22,807 nt of DNA. It comes from a virus. Positions 7,953-17,615 of the stretch are shown in pieces. The stretch lies in the IMG/VR virus record IMGVR_UViG_3300017753_000121, positions 1-22,807 of that record, one strand, 5' to 3'. The position numbers and the translations under genes were made by a program. Positions within the stretch are counted from its first letter, which is position 1, and every line of letters starts with the position of its first letter. The notes under the pieces are model-generated. The model saw only the letters and a list, made by a program, of their open reading frames with translations, was not told the origin of the DNA and did not search any database.

Positions 7953-9482
7953 ATGGGATTATTTACGCAAGAACAAAAAAGGTATTATACTAAAATACAA
8001 ACTATAAATCAACAGGCTAGTGGCTTAACACAGCTTAGTACATTTGATTTATTAAACCCATTACCACCAACATCAAACGATCCTACCATAGACTCGTATA
8101 ACACCGATATGATTGTAAAAGTAAATGGTGTTGTATTAAGTAATATAAATTACTCTTATATAAAGGGAACACCTGAAATAGTTTTTGGTAGAAAAAAACT
8201 ATCAATAAGAGCTTTGGCTGGTGTAGCTGTAGCTTCTGCGGGTGGAACATATGCTGTTACTGGTACAGCCATTGGTGATGTTGCTGGTTCTATTATAACT
8301 TTAGCTGCTGAAAACACAACAATGCAAGTTGGTGATATTATAGCTGTGACAAATGCCAACAACTCAACTTCTTTTAGCACAACGTCTTCTAGTAACGGTG
8401 CTGGAGAGGCGGTTTCAACAACAGAAAATATATCTATACTTAAAATAGCAGATGACAATATAACTGTAACACTTAACAAGCCTGTTAGAATTGAAAATAG
8501 CATGTTTGTTTATTTCTTTAAATATAATTGGATAAGTGATATAACAAATACAGCAACAAGTAATTATAGTACTAATCACATTCCTACAACACAGGTATCT
8601 ACTCAAGTTCCTCCTGGAGCTGTAATTGAAATATTTAACTCGCACAACAACGAAACTGGTAACTACCAAAACATATCGTTAAAAGAAATTATAAATAACT
8701 TTATGGTTTCAATGGTTGGTCAAGGTAAATTAATACCAAAAATAAAAAGAGCTGATGTTGCTTTTCATGCTAGAAGAGCGCAACAAGAATTAAGCTATGA
8801 TACATACAGGTCAAGTAAGTCTCAAGAAATAGAAATACCGCCGTCTTTAACAATGTTGTTACCTCATGACTATGTTAACTACGTAAAAATGTCTTGGTGT
8901 GATGCCTCTGGTATTGAGCATATCATATATCCTCAATCTAAAACTAGCAATCCCACAGCTATAACACAAGACGTTAATGGTGCTTATACGTATAACTCTG
9001 ATGGAACTTTAGCTACAACAGATTCTAACACGTGGGAAAAGTACAAAGGACATGTACCTTCTGAGAATACAAAAGACGATTATAATTATGATGATGACAC
9101 TTATGATTTAAACGTAGGACAAAGGTATGGTGTTGACCCCGTTCACGCACAAACAAACGGTTCGTTTTTTATAGATAATAACAAAGGTAATATACATTTT
9201 AGTTCTAACTTATCTGGAAAAACTGTAACACTTAAATATCTAAGCGACTCAATGGGTACGTTAGAAGAAATGGTTGTTCATAAATACGCTGAGGAGGCAA
9301 TGTATAAGTGTATAGCATACGCTGTAGTCGCTAGTTTAATAAACATGCCAGAGTATATAGTTAGAAGGCTTAAAAAAGAAAGGTTTGCAGCGGTTAGAAC
9401 AGCCAAGCTAAGACTGTCAAATTTAAAAACAGAAGAATTAACTCAAATACTTAGAGGTAAATCTAAACAAATAAAACACTAG
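7953..9482 (+). CDS. Second ring / tail-hub adaptor protein
   Basis: A 509-residue protein with features of neck adaptors from crAss-like phages. Helix segments IINNFMVSMVGQGKLIPKIK and HARRAQQELSYDTYRSSKSQ are followed by EIEIPPSLTMLLPHDYVNYV, then KMSWCDASGIEHIIYPQSK. The C-terminal helix bundle is EEAMYKCIAYAVVASLINMP and RRLKKERFAAVRTAKLRLSN. Adaptors of this type combine a helical bundle facing the portal with a beta domain facing the tail. Residues about 83-192 look like an inserted beta region rich in Ala, Thr, Ser and Val (TYAVTGTAIGDVAGSIITLA and so on). The stop is TAG, the only one in the window. It is followed by one TAT codon and then the in-frame ATG of the muzzle gene, so readthrough would give a fusion protein. 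Confidence 0.78.
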   Translation: MGLFTQEQKRYYTKIQTINQQASGLTQLSTFDLLNPLPPTSNDPTIDSYNTDMIVKVNGVVLSNINYSYIKGTPEIVFGRKKLSIRALAGVAVASAGGTYAVTGTAIGDVAGSIITLAAENTTMQVGDIIAVTNANNSTSFSTTSSSNGAGEAVSTTENISILKIADDNITVTLNKPVRIENSMFVYFFKYNWISDITNTATSNYSTNHIPTTQVSTQVPPGAVIEIFNSHNNETGNYQNISLKEIINNFMVSMVGQGKLIPKIKRADVAFHARRAQQELSYDTYRSSKSQEIEIPPSLTMLLPHDYVNYVKMSWCDASGIEHIIYPQSKTSNPTAITQDVNGAYTYNSDGTLATTDSNTWEKYKGHVPSENTKDDYNYDDDTYDLNVGQRYGVDPVHAQTNGSFFIDNNKGNIHFSSNLSGKTVTLKYLSDSMGTLEEMVVHKYAEEAMYKCIAYAVVASLINMPEYIVRRLKKERFAAVRTAKLRLSNLKTEELTQILRGKSKQIKH

Positions 9483-9485
9483 TAT

Positions 9486-12400
9486 ATGCCGGAGATTAAA
9501 AACAATTTCACGTCAGGGAAAATGAACAAAGACCTTGATGAGAGATTATTGCCTAAAAATGAATATAGAGACGCGCTAAATATTGATATTGCTACAACAG
9601 AAGGTAGTGATATTGGTTCTGCGCAAAACTCTTATGGTAATGTAAAAATCTCAACAATAGGTATAGCCGGTTCAAAATGTATAGGTAGTATATTAAATCC
9701 AGAAAACCAAAAAATAATATGGTTTGTTTCTGGTACATCTCAAGATGTTATAGCAGAATATGACCAGTCTACACAGCAAGTAGAAGCTATTTTAGTAGAT
9801 AATCATGGTGGTAATCCTTCGTTTTTAAATTTTAGAGTTCAAAATGGTGCTAGAACTGCGGAAGATAATTTAATAACAGGTATAAATGTTATTGATGGTA
9901 TGTTGTTTTTTACTGATGGACAAAACGAACCTAAAAAAATAAATATTGACAGATTTAAAATTGGTGTAGATGACACTAATCCTTTTACAACTACAAATAA
10001 ATTTGTTGATTCTGATAATATAAAGTCTAGCGATAATGTTTTAGAAGAACACATAACAGTTGTAAAGCAATACCCTTTAGATGCTCCAACCTTAAAGCTG
10101 TATAGAGACATTGCTGGAACTGGAGATCCAAGCACGTCAACACTTACAATTCCAGAAAACACAACAAGAACTTCTTGGGGTACTCCATTTGGTGCTGGTA
10201 CTACTGATTCAGTAGAGTATTATAACGAGGTGTGGACTAGAACTGTTGATGGTGCTGTAAGCTCAACAACAATAAACTTTAACCAATCTGACGACGGTGG
10301 TAATGTTCAAGGTAGTACTAGATGGAACAATGTTGTTGTGGGTATGACACTTTGTCAAGAAAATGGTTTTGCAATAAAAAATTCATCAAACCAACCTATT
10401 GGTATAACAGCTATAGACGCAAGTGCGAATAGTGGTGGTGGTAGTATAACTCTTAGCTCTGCACCTGGGTCAACAATAGCTAATAATACAAAAGTAGGTT
10501 TTAGATGGGCTTTATCGCCACATAGAAATTTTAGTTTCTGGACTTATATAGATGTAAATGGAGATAGGCAAGTAAAACCAGCTGGTACAACCTCTAACAG
10601 TGTTTTAATAGACGAGCTTGAAAATACAGTATTTGATAACAAAGGTAATACCATTAGATTACAACAACTTGCTTTTACGCCTAGGCCTAATTTTGTAGAA
10701 AATGACGTTGTTGTTTTAACTGTACCAAACACTTTGACTACTGATGACGATTCAGATGAGATTAAAGTTAGAATAAGATTACTAGAAGAGGTTACTACGG
10801 GCCCTGTAGTGTCTAATAGTTATAGAAAAGTATTTGATTTTAAAATATTATCAATAGACGAGTCTATAAAACAAATGCAAACCTCTGATTTAACTAATTG
10901 GGAAGTAAAAAGAGAAACAAGCACATCTATATTTGAAGAAAAATTTCCAAGATTTGCGTATAGGTGGAAATATGTTGATGGCGAGTACTCTGCTATCTCT
11001 GCTTTTTCTGAAGTAGCGTTTTTACCGACAGAAGAGGGTTATAATTTTGATGCTTCTTTAGGAACAAATACAAATATAATAAACACGGTTAGTAAAGTAG
11101 AAATAACTGATTTTGTGGAAACACCTAAAGATGTTTTGTCTTTAGATGTTTTAATAAAATTTTCTGACAGCGCTAGCGTTTATAAATATAAAACAATAAA
11201 CAGCACGGATTTAGAGACTTTAACTACGGTTGAGGTTACATCTGATCAGATACACGCAATGTTACCTAGCAACCAACTACTAAGACCTTACGACAATGTT
11301 CCTAAAAAAGCAAAAGCTCAAGAAATAACCGCTAACAGACTTTTGTACGCTAATTATACAAACCAATATAACATAGATGAAGAACCTAGGTTTTCTTTAA
11401 CAGTAGAGTCAAACCTAATGAACACTATAACGGCTCAAAAATCTGTAAAGTCTTTACGTACGTATCAGCTTGGAGCTTCTCTTTTAGATCAATATGGTAG
11501 ACAAACACCTATATTTTCTCAAGCAGACTCTTGCTCTGCAATACTTACACAAGAAGAGTCTTTTACTGCAAACAATTTTTTTGTTAAACAAAACTTTTTA
11601 TTTCCTGATTGGGCTACTCATTTAAAGTATTATATAAAAGAGCCTAAAGGAGAGTATTACAATATTACTATGGATAGAATATACGAAAGTGATACTGAAG
11701 AGTTTTGCTGGGTGTCTTTTCCATCTAGTGATGTTAACAAGGTTTCTGAAGGTGATGAAATAGTATTGAAAAAAAGGCATGATGGTGGTTCACCTTTTAT
11801 AGTGCCAAAAACAGTTTCTTATAAAGTTATAGCAAAAGCAACAGCAGCTCCCGAAGCTATAAAAAATAGAAAAAAGTTTGTAGGAAGACTAGAAAATCAA
11901 TTATTTGGCTCTTACGCAGACGCTACCACAGGTTATCCAATAAAAGGCGGTGTAACAGTTAGAATAAGGGGTAATGGTGGTATAAACAACAACGATGCTT
12001 TAAAAAACATGGCAGACTCTACGTCTACAAATAGATATATTAGAATAGGATCGTACTTGTTAAATACAATTTCTAACTACTACGAAATAGAGTCAATAAT
12101 AAAAGTTGATGCTGGAGACGGTCAAACTTTAGGTAGTCCTGATGGAGATTACACAGACGCTGTTGATTACTGGGAAATATTATTATCAAAACCATTTGAC
12201 AATGACATAAACTTTGTAAAAGGTGCGCCTGGAAGTAGTACTAGAACAGAGTATTTTGAATTATGGGAAGAAAAAGTAAAAGAATTTGATGAAGAGTTTC
12301 AGGGTAGATTTTTTGTAAAAATATTAAAAGATGATTATTTAACAGATTTTGTTACAACTGTTTTTGGGTCTGATGGTTTAAATTATGGTATAAAGTCTAC

Positions 12401-15400
12401 ACAGGATATGTACTGGATTCAAAATGTTTATTCTTCTGATGATGCCAACGATGAAACTGGTCAAGCTGGTAATAGCGCTGACAACAACTCACTAGGTTTT
12501 GAAGATGCCGACTATTTACAGTCAGTGTACACTTTTCCAAGTGAAATAACTCAAACTGTAAATGGAGCAATAACTAATGATGATGAAATAACTTTAGATG
12601 CCGTTGGTACAATACAAGATGGCGCTACAGTAACACGTGCTGATGGCTCACAAATAGGTTCTGGTATTAGACATGCTGTAGTAGTATCTGTAACTGGTTT
12701 AGTGGTAAAAATTAACAAAAACGCAGACTTTGCAGATGGAGAAACTTTAAAATTTTCTATTGTAGAAAGAATAACTCAAGATCCTCATTTGTACATACAA
12801 AATGGTAGCGATGCTATTGGAGCGCCAGATGTTAACGGTGTTGTTTATAAAAACTGGCACTTTTTAGGTGCTTCAGACAATAGAGTTATAGTTCCTTCTT
12901 TAAAAAACGGTGGTATGTATAAAGGGCGACAAAGATACGCTATTGACCAGGCGTGGTCATGGAAACAAAACTCTTACGGCGATGTGTTTGGCCCTGAAAA
13001 TGGCGTGGGAAAGCAAATGGGTGTTGGTTTTAAAGTTGGATCAAGAGAAGTAAATTTTAGGTTGTTTAATTTAGGCCCAGGGTATAAGTTTAGCTCTGCA
13101 TCAAAAACAAGCTCTGATGGATATATATTTCACGATCACAAAGGAGGTCCTGACAGAAAATTTATTACAGAAAACTTTACGTTATACCAGGCTTTAGGTA
13201 GAAAAGGAATGCAGTTTAGATGGACAGATGATCCTACAGAAACTGTCTACACTGTTGAAAAGTCTGAGTTAATTGATGTAAACAACTACACGAACGTTGG
13301 TGGTAATGGAAATAACAACGGTGATTCAGACTTTGACTCAAGAGAAAACCAAGGTATAAAATGGCGTTTAAAACTAGACAAAGCGGTTACGTGGTCTCCA
13401 ACTCAACAATACTACCCTGAAGATGGTACTAACGTAGCAAACCCAGGTAAAATAATACCTTACTATGGTCCAAAACAAACTGGTTTACCAACAAACGCTT
13501 CTGAGTTACAAATTTTAGAACCTATAAGATCTAAACAAAGCTTTAATAGCTTTAGCCCTGCAGTTTTTGAAGTGCAACCCAAGGAAAGTAGTGATTTAAA
13601 TCTTTACTATGAAACACCAAAATCTGTTTTAATACTAAAAGACGATATGTACATCGAAAGGAATGTGCAAAAACCTAATGGTGCTATAGATAATAATGTG
13701 TTTGTTGCCGATGCTCAAATAGTGCTTTTAAACAGTGATTTAATGGATCCAGGTTTTTATATAAAAGGTAACTCTCCTTACAACGAACAAGTTAAACATG
13801 TTGAAGAAGGTTCTTATGTTACAATATATAGTAAGGATGTTAATGGTAATACTAAGTTTTCTCAAAAATTACTAATAGTAAACAGCGTTGCAGCACCAGG
13901 AACGGTAACAAGAAACGTAAACGACGGGTCAAGTCACACTGGTACTGCTAGAAATAATTTTTACTATAAAATACCTTTAAACTGGTTTAATTGTTATAGT
14001 TATGGAAACGGTGTTGAGTCTAATAGAATAAAAGACGCTTTTAACGAGCCAATAATAGATAACGGCCCTAGAGTATCTACTACTTTTATGGGTCAATATG
14101 AAGAAGAAACAAAACCTAATGGAATAATATTTTCAGGAATATATAATGGTAATGGTTCTGTAAACAACCTTAACCAGTTTATAATGGCTGAAGGTATAAC
14201 TAAAGATTTAAATCCTTCTTACGGGTCTATACAAAAATTATTTACTAGAAACACAAACGTTATATCTTTTTGTGAAAACAAAACTTTAAAAATACTAGCA
14301 AATAAAGACGCTATATTTAACGCAGATGGAAATCCTCAACTTATTTCAAATGAAAATGTACTAGGACAAACAATACCTTTTGCAGGTGAGTTTGGTATAT
14401 CTAAAAACCCAGAGTCTTTTGCTAGTTACGGCTATAGAGTTTATTATACAGATAAGAACAGAAATGCTGTTTTAAGATTATCTGGTGATGGTATAACAAA
14501 TATATCTGACAAAGGTATGTCTACGTTTTTTAAAGAAAACTTATCTAACGCCGACACTATAGTTGGTAGTTACGACGAAGATAAAGATACTTATAATTTA
14601 ACATTAAATTCAAAAACTATTAGCTTTTCAGAAAGTGTAAACGGGTGGACTAGTTTAAAATCTTTTATACCAGAAAATGGCTTTTCTGTTAGTGGCGATT
14701 ACTACACCGTTAAAAATGGAGAGCTTTACCAACACAACGAAAATTTATTAAGAAATTATTTTTATGGTGTTCAATATCAGTCTTCTATAAAGTTTATTTT
14801 TAATGACGAACCAGCTTTGATAAAAAACTTTAACACTCTAAACTATGAAGGCACCACGTCAAGGGTTTATGACAATCAAGAAGACGACGTTGTACTAACT
14901 ACAAACGGTTGGTATGCTAACTCTATAGAAACAAATGATCAGTCTGGTCAAATTATACAGTTTAAAGAAAAAGAAGATAAATGGTTTAATAATATAATAG
15001 GCCTAGAAACAACCGATGCTAATGTAGACACAAGCGAATTCACTATGCAAGGACTAGGTACAATACCTACAAGTGGTGTTTCAGTTGGCGACGGAGTACA
15101 TTCAACTAGATACACTCACACTATTTTTGCATACGCACCAGAATCTCCTGATCCAACCGTAACTTTAGTTGGTGGTATTTTTGGGCGCAGTAATCAAAAC
15201 TCTTACCCTACAAGCGAAAGTGGTAATCCTAGCGCTATAGGAGAAACACATGTAAATTCGGGGTTTACAGTTAACGCAGCAAATAAAATTACAGGTACAG
15301 CTGTTGCTGGGCTTCGTTACTTAAGAAACATATGTGAAGATTTAATACCAGGCGAAACATATACTATAACTGCAGATGTTACAATATCTTCTAACAATAA

Positions 15401-15989
15401 CAATAAAACGTTAGGTTTTGGAGGAGCTGGCTTGCCAGTGGCAGAAGCTAGAATATCTACAACAGGGGTAATATCTCACACGTGGACAGCCACAGGTTCT
15501 AACGTCTACTTATTTAAAGGTAGAAATATAGCTTGTGTAATTGATAATATATCTATAATGGTAACACCTCAAGAACAACCAAGGCACCCTAAGTTTAGAA
15601 TAAACACGTCTTCTATCGACGCTAATAGCACAGTGTTTAAAACTTCTGTAACTAACGCTGCAGACACAACAATAGATAACGATGCTTATAATGGTGGTAA
15701 TGATCAAGTTGCTTTTTACGCACACCCTTTAATTGTAAATGGCGCTAAATGGGCTGTTCAAGCAAGTGGCATAACAGTAACAACACCTTCAGATCCCTTA
15801 AATTTAATGAGGGCTGTAACAAAAGAAGACGGTTATATAAACAGTGGTGTTTGGACAGCGAGTAACGCACATCAAGGATTACACACTAATGTTGTTAGAG
15901 TTAAAATAGGTGTTGTGGGTACAATGCCGTCGTGGAACATAGACTCAGTATTAAAATTTGTAGTAGTACCAACTTTAACTCAATCATAA
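9486..15989 (+). CDS. Giant stabilisation/muzzle-like tail hub protein
   Basis: A 2167-residue protein whose opening (FTSGKMNKDLDERLLPKNEY, RDALNIDIATTEGSDIGSAQ) is characteristic of the stabilisation/muzzle proteins that close the tail of crAss-like podoviruses, related in role to P22 gp10 (472 residues). A second diagnostic stretch, about residues 1592-1678, contains GEFGISKNPESFASYGYRVY, then YTDKNRNAVLRLSGDGITN. These fit a large beta-propeller-like hub. Additional beta modules appear at about 250-341 and 1022-1095. Residues about 1923-2026 (LIPGETYTITADV ... ACVIDNISIMV) resemble a carbohydrate-binding jelly-roll. The last 130 residues are another beta domain. It starts three bases after the amber stop of the ring gene and stops one base before the next gene. 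Role by family: plug and hub of the tail, perhaps with glycan contact. Confidence 0.85.
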   Translation: MPEIKNNFTSGKMNKDLDERLLPKNEYRDALNIDIATTEGSDIGSAQNSYGNVKISTIGIAGSKCIGSILNPENQKIIWFVSGTSQDVIAEYDQSTQQVEAILVDNHGGNPSFLNFRVQNGARTAEDNLITGINVIDGMLFFTDGQNEPKKINIDRFKIGVDDTNPFTTTNKFVDSDNIKSSDNVLEEHITVVKQYPLDAPTLKLYRDIAGTGDPSTSTLTIPENTTRTSWGTPFGAGTTDSVEYYNEVWTRTVDGAVSSTTINFNQSDDGGNVQGSTRWNNVVVGMTLCQENGFAIKNSSNQPIGITAIDASANSGGGSITLSSAPGSTIANNTKVGFRWALSPHRNFSFWTYIDVNGDRQVKPAGTTSNSVLIDELENTVFDNKGNTIRLQQLAFTPRPNFVENDVVVLTVPNTLTTDDDSDEIKVRIRLLEEVTTGPVVSNSYRKVFDFKILSIDESIKQMQTSDLTNWEVKRETSTSIFEEKFPRFAYRWKYVDGEYSAISAFSEVAFLPTEEGYNFDASLGTNTNIINTVSKVEITDFVETPKDVLSLDVLIKFSDSASVYKYKTINSTDLETLTTVEVTSDQIHAMLPSNQLLRPYDNVPKKAKAQEITANRLLYANYTNQYNIDEEPRFSLTVESNLMNTITAQKSVKSLRTYQLGASLLDQYGRQTPIFSQADSCSAILTQEESFTANNFFVKQNFLFPDWATHLKYYIKEPKGEYYNITMDRIYESDTEEFCWVSFPSSDVNKVSEGDEIVLKKRHDGGSPFIVPKTVSYKVIAKATAAPEAIKNRKKFVGRLENQLFGSYADATTGYPIKGGVTVRIRGNGGINNNDALKNMADSTSTNRYIRIGSYLLNTISNYYEIESIIKVDAGDGQTLGSPDGDYTDAVDYWEILLSKPFDNDINFVKGAPGSSTRTEYFELWEEKVKEFDEEFQGRFFVKILKDDYLTDFVTTVFGSDGLNYGIKSTQDMYWIQNVYSSDDANDETGQAGNSADNNSLGFEDADYLQSVYTFPSEITQTVNGAITNDDEITLDAVGTIQDGATVTRADGSQIGSGIRHAVVVSVTGLVVKINKNADFADGETLKFSIVERITQDPHLYIQNGSDAIGAPDVNGVVYKNWHFLGASDNRVIVPSLKNGGMYKGRQRYAIDQAWSWKQNSYGDVFGPENGVGKQMGVGFKVGSREVNFRLFNLGPGYKFSSASKTSSDGYIFHDHKGGPDRKFITENFTLYQALGRKGMQFRWTDDPTETVYTVEKSELIDVNNYTNVGGNGNNNGDSDFDSRENQGIKWRLKLDKAVTWSPTQQYYPEDGTNVANPGKIIPYYGPKQTGLPTNASELQILEPIRSKQSFNSFSPAVFEVQPKESSDLNLYYETPKSVLILKDDMYIERNVQKPNGAIDNNVFVADAQIVLLNSDLMDPGFYIKGNSPYNEQVKHVEEGSYVTIYSKDVNGNTKFSQKLLIVNSVAAPGTVTRNVNDGSSHTGTARNNFYYKIPLNWFNCYSYGNGVESNRIKDAFNEPIIDNGPRVSTTFMGQYEEETKPNGIIFSGIYNGNGSVNNLNQFIMAEGITKDLNPSYGSIQKLFTRNTNVISFCENKTLKILANKDAIFNADGNPQLISNENVLGQTIPFAGEFGISKNPESFASYGYRVYYTDKNRNAVLRLSGDGITNISDKGMSTFFKENLSNADTIVGSYDEDKDTYNLTLNSKTISFSESVNGWTSLKSFIPENGFSVSGDYYTVKNGELYQHNENLLRNYFYGVQYQSSIKFIFNDEPALIKNFNTLNYEGTTSRVYDNQEDDVVLTTNGWYANSIETNDQSGQIIQFKEKEDKWFNNIIGLETTDANVDTSEFTMQGLGTIPTSGVSVGDGVHSTRYTHTIFAYAPESPDPTVTLVGGIFGRSNQNSYPTSESGNPSAIGETHVNSGFTVNAANKITGTAVAGLRYLRNICEDLIPGETYTITADVTISSNNNNKTLGFGGAGLPVAEARISTTGVISHTWTATGSNVYLFKGRNIACVIDNISIMVTPQEQPRHPKFRINTSSIDANSTVFKTSVTNAADTTIDNDAYNGGNDQVAFYAHPLIVNGAKWAVQASGITVTTPSDPLNLMRAVTKEDGYINSGVWTASNAHQGLHTNVVRVKIGVVGTMPSWNIDSVLKFVVVPTLTQS

Positions 15990-15990
15990 T

Positions 15991-17604
15991 ATGGCAGGAA
16001 CAATAAAAACATCAACTTTAAATTGTACAGAAAACGCTGTATCTACATACTCTTTAGCTGGGGTTCCACTTACAACAGCCACTTTGTTTACTAAAACATT
16101 TACAGCTTCTACTGGTCATATTTTTACAAAAGCACCTTCTATTAACCTAAACAGTGTTATTAATAAAAACAGCTATTCAATAACTATTAATGACACAGGT
16201 AGTATAGCTGGTGGCAACTTAACTGTTAGATCATTTGTTGTAAAATATAAATACCCATTAAAACAAGTTCAAAATGATACTATAAGTTTTGTAGCTAGAG
16301 CAGAATTAGACATAGCAAACTCTGTAGGTAAAATATACAACTTTATACTTAATAAAAATTGGGTGCCGGCGTCGGGTGAAACAAGATTACTTTCTGTTTT
16401 TGGTGATGAAAGCGACGCAAACAACGCGGCGGCAACATTTACTCTTGACTTTAAACAAGGCAGTACCTCAGTGAGAGTTTCTCCAACAGGTGTTTCTGGC
16501 TCTGGAACCGTAACAATTCCTACTGGCGGAAGATATGACGAAAATTTAGTTTTTCCTCAAGTCACGTCTAACAAAACTTATACTGTTATATTAACACAAA
16601 TAGCAAATAATTCTTTTTTAACGTTGCCAACTCCAAAAACAATAACTATACCACAATATATAGACCCTGTTATAGAGATTAACGCTACGCAATCAGCAAG
16701 CAAGTTTATAACAACAGATGCGGCTGCTATTAGACATACTGATTCTCCATTTTCAAGTAGAGCAAAAGAAATAGATATAGACTGGCGTGTAACATCTCAA
16801 TCTTCATCAGTGCCAATGAAATATGTTGGGGCGTTTAACTACAACGATTTTAGCGCTGATATAGTAAACAGTAATGGTATTTTAGGTTTTACTGATGGTA
16901 CAAAGTTAATATACAACAACTTAGTTGTTGAAATATACCCAGTACAAACAGCTGTTACAGCTGGTGCAACAACTGGAACTGCAATAACCTTAACTGGTAT
17001 AAACAACAGTATATTAAAAGGTATGCGAGTTACTGGTAGTGGTATAACTCACACTGGGGCAAACTCCACGCTTGTAACCGCAGTAAGTGGAACTTCTGTA
17101 ACACTAAGCAAAAGTAGCACTATAGCTAGTGGCACAACACTAACGTTTCACCCTATGGCACATATTACAGGTTCTGTTACGTTTAAAAAATTAGGTTTTA
17201 ATAACCAAACAAGTGGTTTAGTTGTTGATAATATAATAGACTTTAACCAACCACCGGTTCCTACCTTTACGGGTATTGTCAGTATAAGCGCTGAGGAAGC
17301 TGGTAGTTTCACTGGCATGACACCCACGGCTACTGATGCTGAGAGCGACACGCTTACGTTTAAAGTTACAGTAATGCCTCAGCACGGTACGTTTAAATAC
17401 ACAGATGCGCAAAATAACTTACAAACCATAACTTGTACCGGACAAACTTTAACTAGTAATAATACACTACATGCTACAACTAGGCTTCTGCAGTACAAGC
17501 CAGCCGATGGAAATAGCCAAAACACATCATTTCAGTATACGGTGGCTGATCCACATAACGCCGCGGTAGCAACAACAATAACACTTAATATAGCTGCTGG
17601 ATAA
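15991..17604 (+). CDS. Beta-rich fibre or surface adhesin-like virion protein
   Basis: A 537-residue, Thr/Ser/Asn-rich protein that appears almost all beta. Residues 1-230 look like two beta-sandwich units (TLFTKTFTASTGHIFTKAPS; FTLDFKQGSTSVRVSPTGVS). Residues about 320-390 carry the small module ITLTGINNSILKGMRVTGSG, then VTAVSGTSVTLSKSSTI, which resembles modules in neighbouring virion proteins. Residues about 420-537 resemble a cadherin-like domain: PTATDAESDTLTFKV, GTFKYT, LQYKPADGNSQNTSFQYTVA and a final TTITLNIAAG. Such domains mediate protein or glycan contacts in bacterial adhesins and phage fibres. It sits one base after the muzzle gene, so a tail appendage is the best guess; a head fibre is possible. 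There is no transmembrane segment or signal peptide. Confidence 0.62.
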   Translation: MAGTIKTSTLNCTENAVSTYSLAGVPLTTATLFTKTFTASTGHIFTKAPSINLNSVINKNSYSITINDTGSIAGGNLTVRSFVVKYKYPLKQVQNDTISFVARAELDIANSVGKIYNFILNKNWVPASGETRLLSVFGDESDANNAAATFTLDFKQGSTSVRVSPTGVSGSGTVTIPTGGRYDENLVFPQVTSNKTYTVILTQIANNSFLTLPTPKTITIPQYIDPVIEINATQSASKFITTDAAAIRHTDSPFSSRAKEIDIDWRVTSQSSSVPMKYVGAFNYNDFSADIVNSNGILGFTDGTKLIYNNLVVEIYPVQTAVTAGATTGTAITLTGINNSILKGMRVTGSGITHTGANSTLVTAVSGTSVTLSKSSTIASGTTLTFHPMAHITGSVTFKKLGFNNQTSGLVVDNIIDFNQPPVPTFTGIVSISAEEAGSFTGMTPTATDAESDTLTFKVTVMPQHGTFKYTDAQNNLQTITCTGQTLTSNNTLHATTRLLQYKPADGNSQNTSFQYTVADPHNAAVATTITLNIAAG

Positions 17605-17615
17605 AATAAATAAAC

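Noticed and set aside
8156-8669. Two overlapping minus-strand open frames within the second ring gene
   Set aside because: They mirror the Ala/Thr/Val-rich beta insert of the + strand gene; composition is that of a shadow frame and they overlap each other.
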